A stretch of 44,892 bases of DNA from Halalkalibacter okhensis (GTDB taxonomy: Bacteria > Bacillota > Bacilli > Bacillales > Bacillaceae_D): contig NZ_JRJU01000035.1 of NCBI RefSeq assembly GCF_000787375.1, positions 1-44,892 of the forward strand, written 5' to 3'. A program made the position numbers and the translations under genes. The notes under the pieces were generated by a model, which made no database searches, was not told the origin of the DNA, and was given only the letters and a program-made list of their open reading frames with translations. This document shows, piece by piece, positions 15,177 to 23,852 of this stretch; position 1 is the first letter of the stretch; each line of letters opens with the position of its first letter.

Positions 15177-17363
15177 ATGTCGAGAAAGCTTATAGTACTT
15201 TTATTATTGTTCATCATTTGCCAAGGATGCTTGTTACGTTATGTCGAAGCAGCTGAGAAAATAGAGAAAATTGCCGTTATCTTAGTTCCGGGAATGTCTA
15301 TGACGGAGGCGCAGTGGCTTATCCACAATGAGGATAAAAATTGGATCTGGAACGAAGCTGCTATTGGCGCGATGAATGTCAGGCCAGATGGACCATATTC
15401 TTATTTAAATAATATGGTCACGATGGGAGCTGGAGCAAAAGCAGTCGGTGTACAGGACTGGAATAGCTATGAGGTGACAGAAGAAGTGAATGGCTTTGCT
15501 GCTAGCGAGTGGGTCCATCAATTGACTGGAATGAGACAAACAGAAGGTTTATTGCATCCAGGTTTGCATCGCTTAAATCAAAAAAATGATCAGGGGACAC
15601 ATAGAGCCCGGGTTGGTGATTTTGGGCAATTGCTTCAAGAAGCTGGAGTGGTCCGAAAAGTATATGGCCATAGCGATACGTTAGAAGAGAGGGTGCGTTA
15701 TGCATCCTTGCTCGCTCTAGATCGCAGCGGTACGGTTGCTGGCGAAATTACTCAGTCTGTCAGGGCGAAGGAAGGGTCTCCATATGGAATGGAGATGGAT
15801 GTTGACTTTCTTATTAACAAACTATCAACAATTGGGGATGAGCAAAGTTCTTTTTTCGTGATTGAGTGGGGGGACTTGTACCGTCTATATGACCAAATGC
15901 ATTATATGGAGGAGAAGCACTTTCAAAGTGAATGGGCAAGACAATTGATGAGGTTACAATCATTTGTTGAACAAGCGCGTCGGGAAGTGGATCAACTGTG
16001 GATGATTTCTCCTATGATGAACAAACAAGCCTATGATGAAAAACAACAATTGGCACCTGTTTTTTATTGGGGCCAGAAAAAAGCAGGATACCTTACTTCC
16101 AATACTACAAGACAAGATTACTTATTAAGTAGTATCGACATGGTCCCTACCTTACTTAGGTCCTTTCATCTTTCTTCAGAGTCTTATTCAGGAAATGAAG
16201 TCATACAAGAAAGGGTAGGTGATGTGGATAAATCGTCTGTGTTTGAAGCGGTTAATGAAATTGTACTCATATACAAAAGTCGAGCCAGTGTATTATCGAC
16301 CTATATTACTTGTTTAGTTGTTGCTTTATTAGGGGCGGCTGTTTATGGATCATTTGGAACGAAAAAAAGACGAACGTGGCGCTATATTACGAGATTGATT
16401 TTATTATCGGCATTGTGGTCACCATTTTGGTTTCTAGCATTATCAGTTATTGTTAAAACGATTGGGATAAGTGGGTTTGTCTTAGGGTTGATAGCTAGTT
16501 CTTTGCTATGTGGATATGTTGTGGAAAAGGGGAGCGAGAAGCCTATTTTTTGGATCGGAATCTGTACGTTTCTTTTAATTACAGTTGATGTCATTCTTGG
16601 ATCAGCTTTTATGCAACGTTCTTATTTGGGGTATGATCCGATTATTGGTGCTAGATATTATGGAATTGGTAATGAATTTGCCGGGGTATACGTGATCTCT
16701 GCCATTATGGTGATTAGTCCTTTAGTTGACGTTAGGAGAAAAAAACAATCGATCCTTTTAATGACGGCTCTTTTTACTTGTGTTCTTGTTATTCTTGGAA
16801 AGAATTCACTTGGAACGAATGCAGGGGCGACATTATCAGCTGGATTGGCATTTGCTTTTTTCTTTTATCGTATGTTCACAAAAAAATGGTCATGGCGCTT
16901 TCTTATCATTGTGGCTGTCAGCTCGTTGGGTACGCTATGTCTCTTCCTCTATATGCTACAATTAACAGGAGAGCAGACTCATATAGGGATGGCGTTTGAC
17001 CGGTTATTGAATGGGGATGTTCGTTATATTGCAGATACGATTCAGAGAAAAGCGGCTATGAATATAAAGATCTTCCGTCACTCAAATTGGACACAGCTAT
17101 TTGTCACGAGTTATTTGCTAGGTGCCATTATTCTTTGGAGGAGACGCCTGCAGCTTAAAGGACAAGATAAGCAGCTCTTTTTACAAACGGGAGTGGTTGC
17201 TTCATTTGCATTGCTTTTGTTAAATGACTCGGGTGTTGTTGCAGCGGCAACGTCTATGTTCTGCGTAGTATCTGCCCATTATTACTGGTTGTCTGTAAAT
17301 AAGGAGGAGAACAATTTTGCAGTTGGAGAAACGATTAATTCTAGCCAGGCGGTTGAGGATTAG
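15177..17363 (+). CDS. Large secreted/multipass membrane protein of unknown function
   Basis: I do not recognise this 728-residue protein with confidence. An N-terminal signal peptide (KLIVLLLLFIICQGCLL) is followed by about 350 extracytoplasmic residues with VILVPGMSMTEAQWL, VTMGAGAKAVGV and FFVIEWGDLYRLYDQ. The layout is reminiscent of alkaline-phosphatase/phosphopentomutase-fold proteins but lacks motifs I could call catalytic. The C-terminal half has about nine to ten hydrophobic helices. The ATG at 15177 is 10 nt after AAAGG; the TTG at 15168 is too close. It overlaps the next membrane gene by 47 nt, so the two probably form one complex or unit. It is not in the B. subtilis gene order at this place. 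Confidence 0.65.
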   Translation: MSRKLIVLLLLFIICQGCLLRYVEAAEKIEKIAVILVPGMSMTEAQWLIHNEDKNWIWNEAAIGAMNVRPDGPYSYLNNMVTMGAGAKAVGVQDWNSYEVTEEVNGFAASEWVHQLTGMRQTEGLLHPGLHRLNQKNDQGTHRARVGDFGQLLQEAGVVRKVYGHSDTLEERVRYASLLALDRSGTVAGEITQSVRAKEGSPYGMEMDVDFLINKLSTIGDEQSSFFVIEWGDLYRLYDQMHYMEEKHFQSEWARQLMRLQSFVEQARREVDQLWMISPMMNKQAYDEKQQLAPVFYWGQKKAGYLTSNTTRQDYLLSSIDMVPTLLRSFHLSSESYSGNEVIQERVGDVDKSSVFEAVNEIVLIYKSRASVLSTYITCLVVALLGAAVYGSFGTKKRRTWRYITRLILLSALWSPFWFLALSVIVKTIGISGFVLGLIASSLLCGYVVEKGSEKPIFWIGICTFLLITVDVILGSAFMQRSYLGYDPIIGARYYGIGNEFAGVYVISAIMVISPLVDVRRKKQSILLMTALFTCVLVILGKNSLGTNAGATLSAGLAFAFFFYRMFTKKWSWRFLIIVAVSSLGTLCLFLYMLQLTGEQTHIGMAFDRLLNGDVRYIADTIQRKAAMNIKIFRHSNWTQLFVTSYLLGAIILWRRRLQLKGQDKQLFLQTGVVASFALLLLNDSGVVAAATSMFCVVSAHYYWLSVNKEENNFAVGETINSSQAVED

Positions 17364-17715
17364 TGTCCTTATTGTTATCGCGATTGCGTTAGCTATGGAT
17401 TATTTTCCTTGGATAACAGGAGGGCTCGTTGGCAGGAATCTGATCTTTGTGATACTTGGTTTTTGTTTTCTACTAGCGGTTGTAGCTGAACTATTAATAC
17501 CGAGAAAAGAGCATCGTAAAGTGAATGTTCCTTTGTTTGAGCACGATCTATTTTTTATTTTTTACGTTGTTGCTGTAATTGGATTGTATACCATTTTAGG
17601 GGGATATTCGCAAATTGGCTTACATATTACTCATCCAGTTCTTTGGGTCTTTGTTGTGTACGCCTTTATAAAATGGAATTTGGACCGAAAACAGGCAAAA
17701 AAAGAACAAGAGTAA
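17317..17715 (+). CDS. Small four-helix membrane protein of unknown function
   Basis: A 132-residue protein with four hydrophobic segments: SVLIVIAIALAMDYFPWI, LIFVILGFCFLLAVVAELL, LFFIFYVVAVIGLYTIL and PVLWVFVVYAFIKW. It has a lysine/glutamate-rich tail. TTG start with a strong AAGGAGGAG site 9 nt upstream. It begins inside the end of the 728-residue membrane-protein gene, so translation is coupled. I know no family name for it; its context suggests a partner of that protein. Confidence 0.65.
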   Translation: MQLEKRLILARRLRISVLIVIAIALAMDYFPWITGGLVGRNLIFVILGFCFLLAVVAELLIPRKEHRKVNVPLFEHDLFFIFYVVAVIGLYTILGGYSQIGLHITHPVLWVFVVYAFIKWNLDRKQAKKEQE

Positions 17716-17747
17716 AGGATCCTACTATTAAACAAAGGGATACCCGG

Positions 17748-17778
17748 CGCGCAGTCCATTGAGACTGGGCGTTTTTTT
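17748..17778 (+). terminator. Terminator after the membrane-protein pair
   Basis: CGCGCAGTC and GACTGGGCG pair with one mismatch around a 6-nt loop, then a 7-T run. The following 17779-17942 shows no feature beyond the next ribosome site. Confidence 0.8.
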
Positions 17779-17942
17779 GCTGTTTTAAAAGAAGGTGCGT
17801 GATGCAATGTCATCCATATTAAGTCTGTAAAGAAGATGAGGGTAAAAAATTACATTTAGTTTATAGTCTCAAAACGTCTAGTTAATATTTTCTACCTAAA
17901 ATGAAGGTGAAAGAAAATAAGGAATGTGAGAGGTGCTTGTAA

Positions 17943-18788
17943 ATGAAACTTGTTTTAATGGGAGATTTACATTACTCGGCAATTGATGAAACGATTGAAG
18001 GACTGTATGAAGCGAGATCGACTTTTTATAAGACCTATTTAGAAAAGTTTTTAGAGATTGATGGAGATGCACATATTTCCTTAGGTGATTTAACAAACTA
18101 CGGCCTCACATTAGAACTTGAAGGAGTTTACGATATTTTAAATCAACGTGAAAGACGGTTTATCCACGTTTTAGGCAATCATGATTTATATGCTCAACCA
18201 AGAAGTAACGTACTTGAAATAACTGGACAAGCTCGTTATCACTCAATCACTACGGATGAAGCCGTTTGTGTTTTTCTAGATACCGCTAAGGAAATGGATT
18301 ATGAAGATTGGGGCGGATGGATTGATGATGAACAACTAGCTTGGTTTGAAGAAGTTGTTAAAGAGTCTGGAACCAAGCCACTTTTCGTTTTTGCTCATCA
18401 TCCTGTCTATCAAACAACGAAAAATTCAGACCTTGAAAAAGGATCCATTCATCCAAGTATTGATATGTGGAACATTCTTAATCAAAAACAGGGACAAGGC
18501 TTTTATTTTAATGGACATACTCATCATGATTCAATCGTCAAACAGCAAAATTGGACATTTGTTCAATTGTCAGCTGCTCTTGATCAGCATTGTTTTCGAA
18601 TTGTGGAACTCGATCAAGAGGAAATTAACATTACAGCAGTTGAGGTAACGGATGAAGCTATGGTGAACAGTGCGCTCATCTTACATCAACATATGAATCA
18701 TTTCACCCATCAGCCGAATGCACGTGGTAGCGAATCTGATCGAGAATGCCGTGCATCTATAGTCTCTGTCACAGGGTTAGAAGCGTAA
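17943..18788 (+). CDS. Calcineurin-like metallophosphoesterase
   Basis: A 281-residue metal-dependent phosphoesterase. All five family blocks are present in order: GDLHY near residue 7, ISLGDLTNYG near 46, LGNHDLY near 77, FAHHPVY near 145 and NGHTHHD near 194. They supply the Asp, His and Asn ligands of a two-metal centre. No signal peptide, so it acts in the cytoplasm. It lies 41 nt before the solute-binding protein gene. I infer it hydrolyses a phosphodiester or phosphomonoester that the importer brings in. Confidence 0.85.
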   Translation: MKLVLMGDLHYSAIDETIEGLYEARSTFYKTYLEKFLEIDGDAHISLGDLTNYGLTLELEGVYDILNQRERRFIHVLGNHDLYAQPRSNVLEITGQARYHSITTDEAVCVFLDTAKEMDYEDWGGWIDDEQLAWFEEVVKESGTKPLFVFAHHPVYQTTKNSDLEKGSIHPSIDMWNILNQKQGQGFYFNGHTHHDSIVKQQNWTFVQLSAALDQHCFRIVELDQEEINITAVEVTDEAMVNSALILHQHMNHFTHQPNARGSESDRECRASIVSVTGLEA

Positions 18789-18829
18789 GAGATAAATCCA
18801 TATATTGAGTCGGAAAAGGAGATAGGAAA

Positions 18830-20134
18830 ATGAAAAAAGCATTGTTTCCAATGGGTTTTGTGCTTGCTTTAGCTTTAATGGTTGGCTGTAATCAGACCAG
18901 CAGTGAAAGTTCAACGAGCGTGGGTGGTTCAGAGCCATCAGTCGATAGTGAGGAGAAAGTAGAAATCACCTATTGGTATGCATGGGGAGATAAAATTGGC
19001 GAAAACAATGAAAACTTGGTCAAGATGTTTAATGAATCACAAGATCGAATTCATGTGACAGCAGAATACCAAGGTTCTTACGATGATTTACATGCAAAAA
19101 CGCAAGCTGCATTTGCAGCAGGCAATGCACCAGAGGTCACACAAAATGAAATTGCTTCTGTTGGCATTTTTGCTAACTCTGGAATGACGGAGAATCTAAC
19201 GCCTTTCGTTGAAAAAAATAATGTCGATATGAACGATTTTATTCCGGGTCTAATGGGGAATTCGTATGTCAATGATCAACTTTATGCACTTCCATATTTA
19301 CGAAGCACACCTATTCTCTATCTAAATAAGACGATTCTTGAAGAAGTAGGACTAGATCCAGCTGGCCCAAAAAATTGGGAAGAGTTTAGAGAGTACGCTC
19401 AGACGCTAACAACAGACGGGGAACGTGTAGGCATGACGTTACCGGTAAATATTTGGATGTATGAGGCCTTGGTTGCTCAAAGTGGAGGTCAAATGTTATC
19501 TGATGATGGAAGTGAAGTCGCGTTTAATTCAGAAGCTGGTGTGGCACCTGTTCAATTCTGGAAAGAGATGGAGGAAGAAGGGATTCTCAAGATGCCAACA
19601 GGGGATGAAGCTGGCGATGTTGCAAGACAAGATTTCGCAAATGGCCGTTCTGCCATGGCATTCAGTTCTACAGCTGATTTATCGTTTTGGCTTGCGATGG
19701 CTGAAGAACAAGGCTTTGAGTTGACGACAGCTTTCATGCCTGCTAATTCAACCTATGGAGTGCCAACAGGGGGAGCGAACCTTGTTATGACAGCGGGGCT
19801 CGATCCAGCAAAGCAAGAAGCTGCGTGGGAATTTATTCATTGGATGACATCAACGGAACAAACCATCTATGCAAGTTCATATACCGGCTACCTGCCAAGT
19901 CGGATGTCTGCGGTTAATAGTGATGAGATGCAAGCCTTGTATGAAGAGCTCCCGCAGTTTAAAGTGGCGGTTGACCAATTAGAATATGCGAGACCTCGCC
20001 CTATGGCAGATGCGTACCCGGAAATTGCAAAAATTATATCTGATGAGATTACGAGAGTCATTATCCAAGATGATATTACAGCCGAAGAAGCAATCGATGT
20101 AGCTGCAGAAAGAGCTAATCCATTATTGAAGTAA
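18830..20134 (+). CDS. Lipoprotein solute-binding protein, UgpB-like (glycerol-3-phosphate or sugar importer)
   Basis: A 434-residue family-1 extracellular solute-binding protein. A lipoprotein signal with lipobox ALMVGC (Cys near residue 20) anchors it outside the membrane; a Ser/Glu-rich linker follows. The mature part has the typical ITYWYAWGDKIGENNENLVKMFNES opening (split: ITYWYAWGD, then ENLVKMFNES), YALPYLRSTPILYLNK near 150, and MTSTEQTIYASSYTGYLPSR near 340. With the neighbouring UgpC/A/E-type genes and a glycerophosphodiesterase, glycerol-3-phosphate or a glycerophosphodiester is the most likely ligand. A sugar ligand is not excluded. Confidence 0.85.
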   Translation: MKKALFPMGFVLALALMVGCNQTSSESSTSVGGSEPSVDSEEKVEITYWYAWGDKIGENNENLVKMFNESQDRIHVTAEYQGSYDDLHAKTQAAFAAGNAPEVTQNEIASVGIFANSGMTENLTPFVEKNNVDMNDFIPGLMGNSYVNDQLYALPYLRSTPILYLNKTILEEVGLDPAGPKNWEEFREYAQTLTTDGERVGMTLPVNIWMYEALVAQSGGQMLSDDGSEVAFNSEAGVAPVQFWKEMEEEGILKMPTGDEAGDVARQDFANGRSAMAFSSTADLSFWLAMAEEQGFELTTAFMPANSTYGVPTGGANLVMTAGLDPAKQEAAWEFIHWMTSTEQTIYASSYTGYLPSRMSAVNSDEMQALYEELPQFKVAVDQLEYARPRPMADAYPEIAKIISDEITRVIIQDDITAEEAIDVAAERANPLLK

Positions 20135-20140
20135 GAGCGA

Positions 20141-20173
20141 AGAGAAGAAAGCAAGACCATTGCTTTCTTCTCT
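20141..20173 (+). other. Intra-operon hairpin after the binding-protein gene
   Basis: A 14-bp perfect stem (20141-20154 and 20160-20173) with a 5-nt loop lies 7 nt after the binding-protein stop and lacks a T run. Such hairpins commonly protect the 3' end of binding-protein mRNA or cause partial termination, giving more binding protein than permease. Confidence 0.7.
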
Positions 20174-20241
20174 GTTATATCAAAGGTTTTTATAAGTAAA
20201 CAAATGTTTGATTAATTTTTTTTGAGAGAGAGGGTTTATCT

Positions 20242-21318
20242 ATGGCACAAATTGTTTTGCAAAATGTGACGAAGACTTTTAAAGATGAGGAAGTCGTCAA
20301 AAACCTTAATGTCACTATAAAAGATGGGTCATTTACTGTCCTTGTAGGCCCTTCAGGGTGCGGAAAATCAACAACGTTACGAATGATTGCCGGGCTTGAA
20401 ACGCAAACAAGTGGAGACATATGGATTGGCGAAAAGTGCGTGAATGACGTTCCGCCCGGAAAACGAAACATAGCAATGGTTTTTCAAAATTATGCCCTCT
20501 ATCCAACGATGACCGTTCAAGAAAATATTGAATTTGGATTAATAAATAAAAAAGTGCCAAAAGAAGAAAGAAAAAAGCTCATTAGTGAGATCTCAGAGAT
20601 CGTCGGACTTACCCCATATTTGAATAAGAAGCCTCAATATTTGTCTGGAGGGCAAAGGCAGCGTGTCGCTTTAGCTAGAGCTATGGTGAAGAAACCACAG
20701 GTTTTTATTCTTGATGAGCCTCTGTCTAACCTTGATGCAAAGCTGCGCAACCAGATGAGAACAGAGCTCATTCAACTGCATAAACGTTTAGGAACAACCT
20801 TTGTTTATGTTACCCATGACCAAGTTGAAGCAATGTCTATGGGAGATGAAATTATTATTCTAAACAAGGGTGTTGTCAAACAAGTGGATAGCCCAATGGA
20901 TATATACCATGACCCTAACAATACGTTTACAGCAGAATTTATAGGGACTCCTGCCATGAACATTTTTAAGTATGAAGATGTTCGAGGCTTGTTGCCTAAT
21001 GTTGGAGATCAAGCAAGTTTTATAGGATTTCGACCTGAACATACGAGTATCCAATCAAATGCGCTGACCCATGATGATTGTCTAGTCATTCCTGGTGAGA
21101 TAGTAACAAGAGAAACCTTAGGGGCAGAAGTAATTTACCGAATAAAAAGCAAGGTAGGAGATTGTCAGGTTAAAACGTTCTTATCAACTGTTGAGCGTGA
21201 TTCGAACGTATTTATTTCGATCCCCTATGATGACCTATATTTTTTTGATAGAAATGGTGAGCGGTTGAGAGATGTAGCCGTTGGAAGAAAAACACCGTTC
21301 GTACTAGAGGGGGTTTAA
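20242..21318 (+). CDS. ABC importer ATPase, UgpC/MsmK type
   Basis: A 358-residue ATPase of the carbohydrate/glycerol-3-phosphate class (CUT1). Walker A is GPSGCGKSTT near residue 37, the Q-loop is in MVFQNYALYPTMTV, the signature is LSGGQRQRVALARAM near 134, Walker B is VFILDEPLSNLDAK and the H-loop is in YVTHDQVEAM. The C-terminal 120 residues form the MalK-like TOBE/regulatory domain (FIGFRPEHT). It supplies energy to the two permeases that follow; 5 nt separate it from the first. Confidence 0.93.
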   Translation: MAQIVLQNVTKTFKDEEVVKNLNVTIKDGSFTVLVGPSGCGKSTTLRMIAGLETQTSGDIWIGEKCVNDVPPGKRNIAMVFQNYALYPTMTVQENIEFGLINKKVPKEERKKLISEISEIVGLTPYLNKKPQYLSGGQRQRVALARAMVKKPQVFILDEPLSNLDAKLRNQMRTELIQLHKRLGTTFVYVTHDQVEAMSMGDEIIILNKGVVKQVDSPMDIYHDPNNTFTAEFIGTPAMNIFKYEDVRGLLPNVGDQASFIGFRPEHTSIQSNALTHDDCLVIPGEIVTRETLGAEVIYRIKSKVGDCQVKTFLSTVERDSNVFISIPYDDLYFFDRNGERLRDVAVGRKTPFVLEGV

Positions 21319-21323
21319 AATCG

Positions 21324-22193
21324 ATGCCATGGATTAAGCTTCGTCCATATGCGATGATTGCTCCTTCTGTTCTTATCTTTTGTTTGTTTTTTATTTACCC
21401 AATCTTTTACATGATGTACCTTAGTGTTTTTGATTGGAACTTCGTTAGTCCAACAAAGGATTTTGTCGGCTTTGAGAATTTTAGTTCTCTAATGGGTGAG
21501 AGAGAATTTATAGAAGTGATGAGAAACTCAGCAGTTTATACGTTTCTTACGGTGTTTTTTACATTATTGATTTCCTTGTTACTTGCTTTATGGCTGAACA
21601 AACAAGGGGCGGTTTATAGCTTCGTGCAAGGAGCTATATTCAGCCCACATATTATCTCACTTGTTTCGATTTCCATGCTTTGGTTGTGGTTAATGGACGC
21701 GGATTATGGACTATTAAACTGGTTTTTAGGATTAGTAGGGATTCCGAGTGTTACGTGGTTAACTCATCCTGATACAGCCTTGTTTTCATTGATTCTAGTA
21801 GCTGTATGGAAAGGAATTGGGTTCAATACGCTGGTCTTTATCGCTGGTCTTCAAAGTATCCCAAAAGATATGTACGAAGCGGCCCAATTGGATGAAGCAA
21901 ATTGGTTTCGAATCTTTTACAAAATAACCTTGCCAATGCTATCACCAACTTTATTTTTCTTAGTTGTTATAAGCATGATTGGGTCATTTCAAGTGTTTGA
22001 TACGATTGCCATTATGACTCAAGGAGGTCCTATTAACTCAACGAATACATTTGTTTATTACATTTATGAAAATGGATTTCGATTCTTTAAGATTGGGTAC
22101 GCATCAGCTGCTGGTGTTGTGCTATTAATTTTGATTAGTCTATTAACCATTGTGTATTTTAGACTGCTAGCAAGACGGGTTCATTATCGTTAG
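21324..22193 (+). CDS. ABC importer permease, UgpA type
   Basis: A 289-residue inner-membrane permease with six predicted helices. The EAA coupling loop, EAAQLDEANWFRIFYKITLPML near residue 190, contacts the ATPase. The opening YAMIAPSVLIFCLFFIYPIFYM is typical of the MalF/UgpA branch. It sits between the ATPase and the UgpE-type permease and forms the pore with it. Confidence 0.92.
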   Translation: MPWIKLRPYAMIAPSVLIFCLFFIYPIFYMMYLSVFDWNFVSPTKDFVGFENFSSLMGEREFIEVMRNSAVYTFLTVFFTLLISLLLALWLNKQGAVYSFVQGAIFSPHIISLVSISMLWLWLMDADYGLLNWFLGLVGIPSVTWLTHPDTALFSLILVAVWKGIGFNTLVFIAGLQSIPKDMYEAAQLDEANWFRIFYKITLPMLSPTLFFLVVISMIGSFQVFDTIAIMTQGGPINSTNTFVYYIYENGFRFFKIGYASAAGVVLLILISLLTIVYFRLLARRVHYR

Positions 22194-22207
22194 AAAAGGA
22201 GACGAGC

Positions 22208-23032
22208 ATGGATAAAAAGATCGTGTTAAAAGGGATTAATTTAATTGGGCTGATTCTACTTGTGTGTATTTTTGCGATGCCTTTTGTATGGATGATGTCA
22301 ACGTCCTTTAAAACCTTAGGTGAAACGATGTTGTTTCCTCCTACGTGGATTCCAGAACAGCTTAACTGGGACAACTTTAGCAAGGCTTGGAATTCGGGGC
22401 CATTCCTAACGTATTTTCTGAACAGTGTGATCGTGTCGATCGGAATCTTACTTTTACAAATGTGTACGATTATACCGGCTGCCTACGCGTTTGCACGATA
22501 TAAATTCAAAGGAGATCGATTCTTTTTTGGACTTACGATGATTACGCTCATGATTCCGGCGCAGCTCATTTTCTTACCTGTTTACTTACAAATGAGTGCA
22601 TGGGGATTGCTTGATACATTGTGGGCGTTAATTCTTCCATTCTCATCAAGCGCATTTGGCATTTTCCTTTTGCGTCAATCGTTTAAGCAAGTACCTGAGG
22701 AATTGCTAGAAGCGGCTCGGTTAGATGATGCCACTGAATGGAAAATTATTATGAAGATTATGATTCCTATTGCTAAACCTGTGTTAATCACATTTGCACT
22801 CTTTAGTTTTATTACACATTGGAATGATTATTTTTGGCCACTTGTAATGACAACATCAGATGCAGCGAGAACATTGCCAATTGGAATTACAAAAATTCGC
22901 CAAGTTGAAGGTGGAATCGCTTGGAATATCTTGATGGCTGGAAACATGATTCTTGTGCTACCTATATTAATCGCGTTTTTCTTTGCGCAACGACAAATTA
23001 TTCGAGCATTTGTGTATACAGGAGTCAAATAA
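22208..23032 (+). CDS. ABC importer permease, UgpE type
   Basis: A 274-residue permease of the MalG/UgpE branch. It shows FAMPFVWMMSTSFKTLGE near residue 20, FLNSVIVSIGILLLQM, the EAA loop ELLEAARLDDATEWKIIMKIMIP near 165, and the family C-terminus FVYTGVK. Six helices are predicted. It completes the importer with the UgpA-type protein. AAAAGGAG lies at the right distance before the ATG. Confidence 0.92.
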   Translation: MDKKIVLKGINLIGLILLVCIFAMPFVWMMSTSFKTLGETMLFPPTWIPEQLNWDNFSKAWNSGPFLTYFLNSVIVSIGILLLQMCTIIPAAYAFARYKFKGDRFFFGLTMITLMIPAQLIFLPVYLQMSAWGLLDTLWALILPFSSSAFGIFLLRQSFKQVPEELLEAARLDDATEWKIIMKIMIPIAKPVLITFALFSFITHWNDYFWPLVMTTSDAARTLPIGITKIRQVEGGIAWNILMAGNMILVLPILIAFFFAQRQIIRAFVYTGVK

Positions 23033-23070
23033 AAGAAAACGACACATGATAAGAAAAGGAGTCGACAAAT

Positions 23071-23802
23071 ATGAAATGTATTGCACATCGTGGATGGTCT
23101 TCCAAAGCACCTGAAAATACGCTCGCCGCGTTTCGTTTGGCGATGGAAGAAACATGGATTTATGGGGTTGAATTAGATGTTCATTTAACTAAAGATGGAG
23201 TTCCGGTTGTGATACACGACCATACTTTAGAAAGAACAACAAATGGAAATGGCTTTATTAAAGAATCCATGTACGAAGAGTTGCGGAAGTTAGATGCCGG
23301 AAGCTGGTTTCATTCTTCTTTTGCGGAGGAAAAGATTCCTTCATTAGAAGAAGTATTTCAGTTGTTTAAGCCGACTTCTTGCCAAATTGTTGTGGAATTA
23401 AAACAAACGGGAGACTTCTACTTAGGTCTCGAAAAAGCTGTGATTGAACTTATTGAAAAATATAACATGTACTCACAAGTGTTGGTCGCTTCTTTCGATC
23501 ATGAGAGTGTACGAATGGTGAAGGAATTAGACCGTCATGTAGAAACGGGGTTCATAGTTTTGGGGCAACCGACCATGTTGATTGATCAATTGAATTTTAC
23601 TGGGGCAACAAGCGTGTCGATGCATTATGCCTATTTGACAAAAGCGTTAGTAAGCACGTTACTCGAGAATGGGGTAAGGGTAGGAGCATGGACGGTGGAT
23701 GATGCTAAGGTGATGGAAACGCTTAAGGATTATTCTCCACATATGCACATCACAACAAATAAACCGGAGCAGTTTTTGAAAGTGTCCGTTGCTTCATCAT
23801 AG
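23071..23802 (+). CDS. Glycerophosphodiester phosphodiesterase, cytoplasmic UgpQ type
   Basis: A 243-residue GDPD-family enzyme that splits glycerophosphodiesters into glycerol-3-phosphate and an alcohol. Opening CIAHRGWSSKAPENTLAAF carries the catalytic HRG and the metal-binding ENT. GVELDVHLTKDGVPVVIHDHTLERTT (split: GVELDVHLTKDG, VVIHDHTLERTT) supplies further metal ligands and the second histidine. VELKQTGDF and GAWTVDD follow. There is no signal peptide, so it acts on imported substrate, which supports a glycerophosphodiester ligand for the ABC importer. Last gene of the set. Confidence 0.93.
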   Translation: MKCIAHRGWSSKAPENTLAAFRLAMEETWIYGVELDVHLTKDGVPVVIHDHTLERTTNGNGFIKESMYEELRKLDAGSWFHSSFAEEKIPSLEEVFQLFKPTSCQIVVELKQTGDFYLGLEKAVIELIEKYNMYSQVLVASFDHESVRMVKELDRHVETGFIVLGQPTMLIDQLNFTGATSVSMHYAYLTKALVSTLLENGVRVGAWTVDDAKVMETLKDYSPHMHITTNKPEQFLKVSVASS

Positions 23803-23852
23803 TACCTTCTACATTTTAAGTACATAAACTACCAAGAAGTGAGGGATGACAA

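Noticed and set aside
17840-17900. PhoP boxes before the phosphoesterase operon
   Set aside because: Only loose TTACAT/TTTATA words were seen; the 6-5-6 spacing of PhoP direct repeats is not kept.
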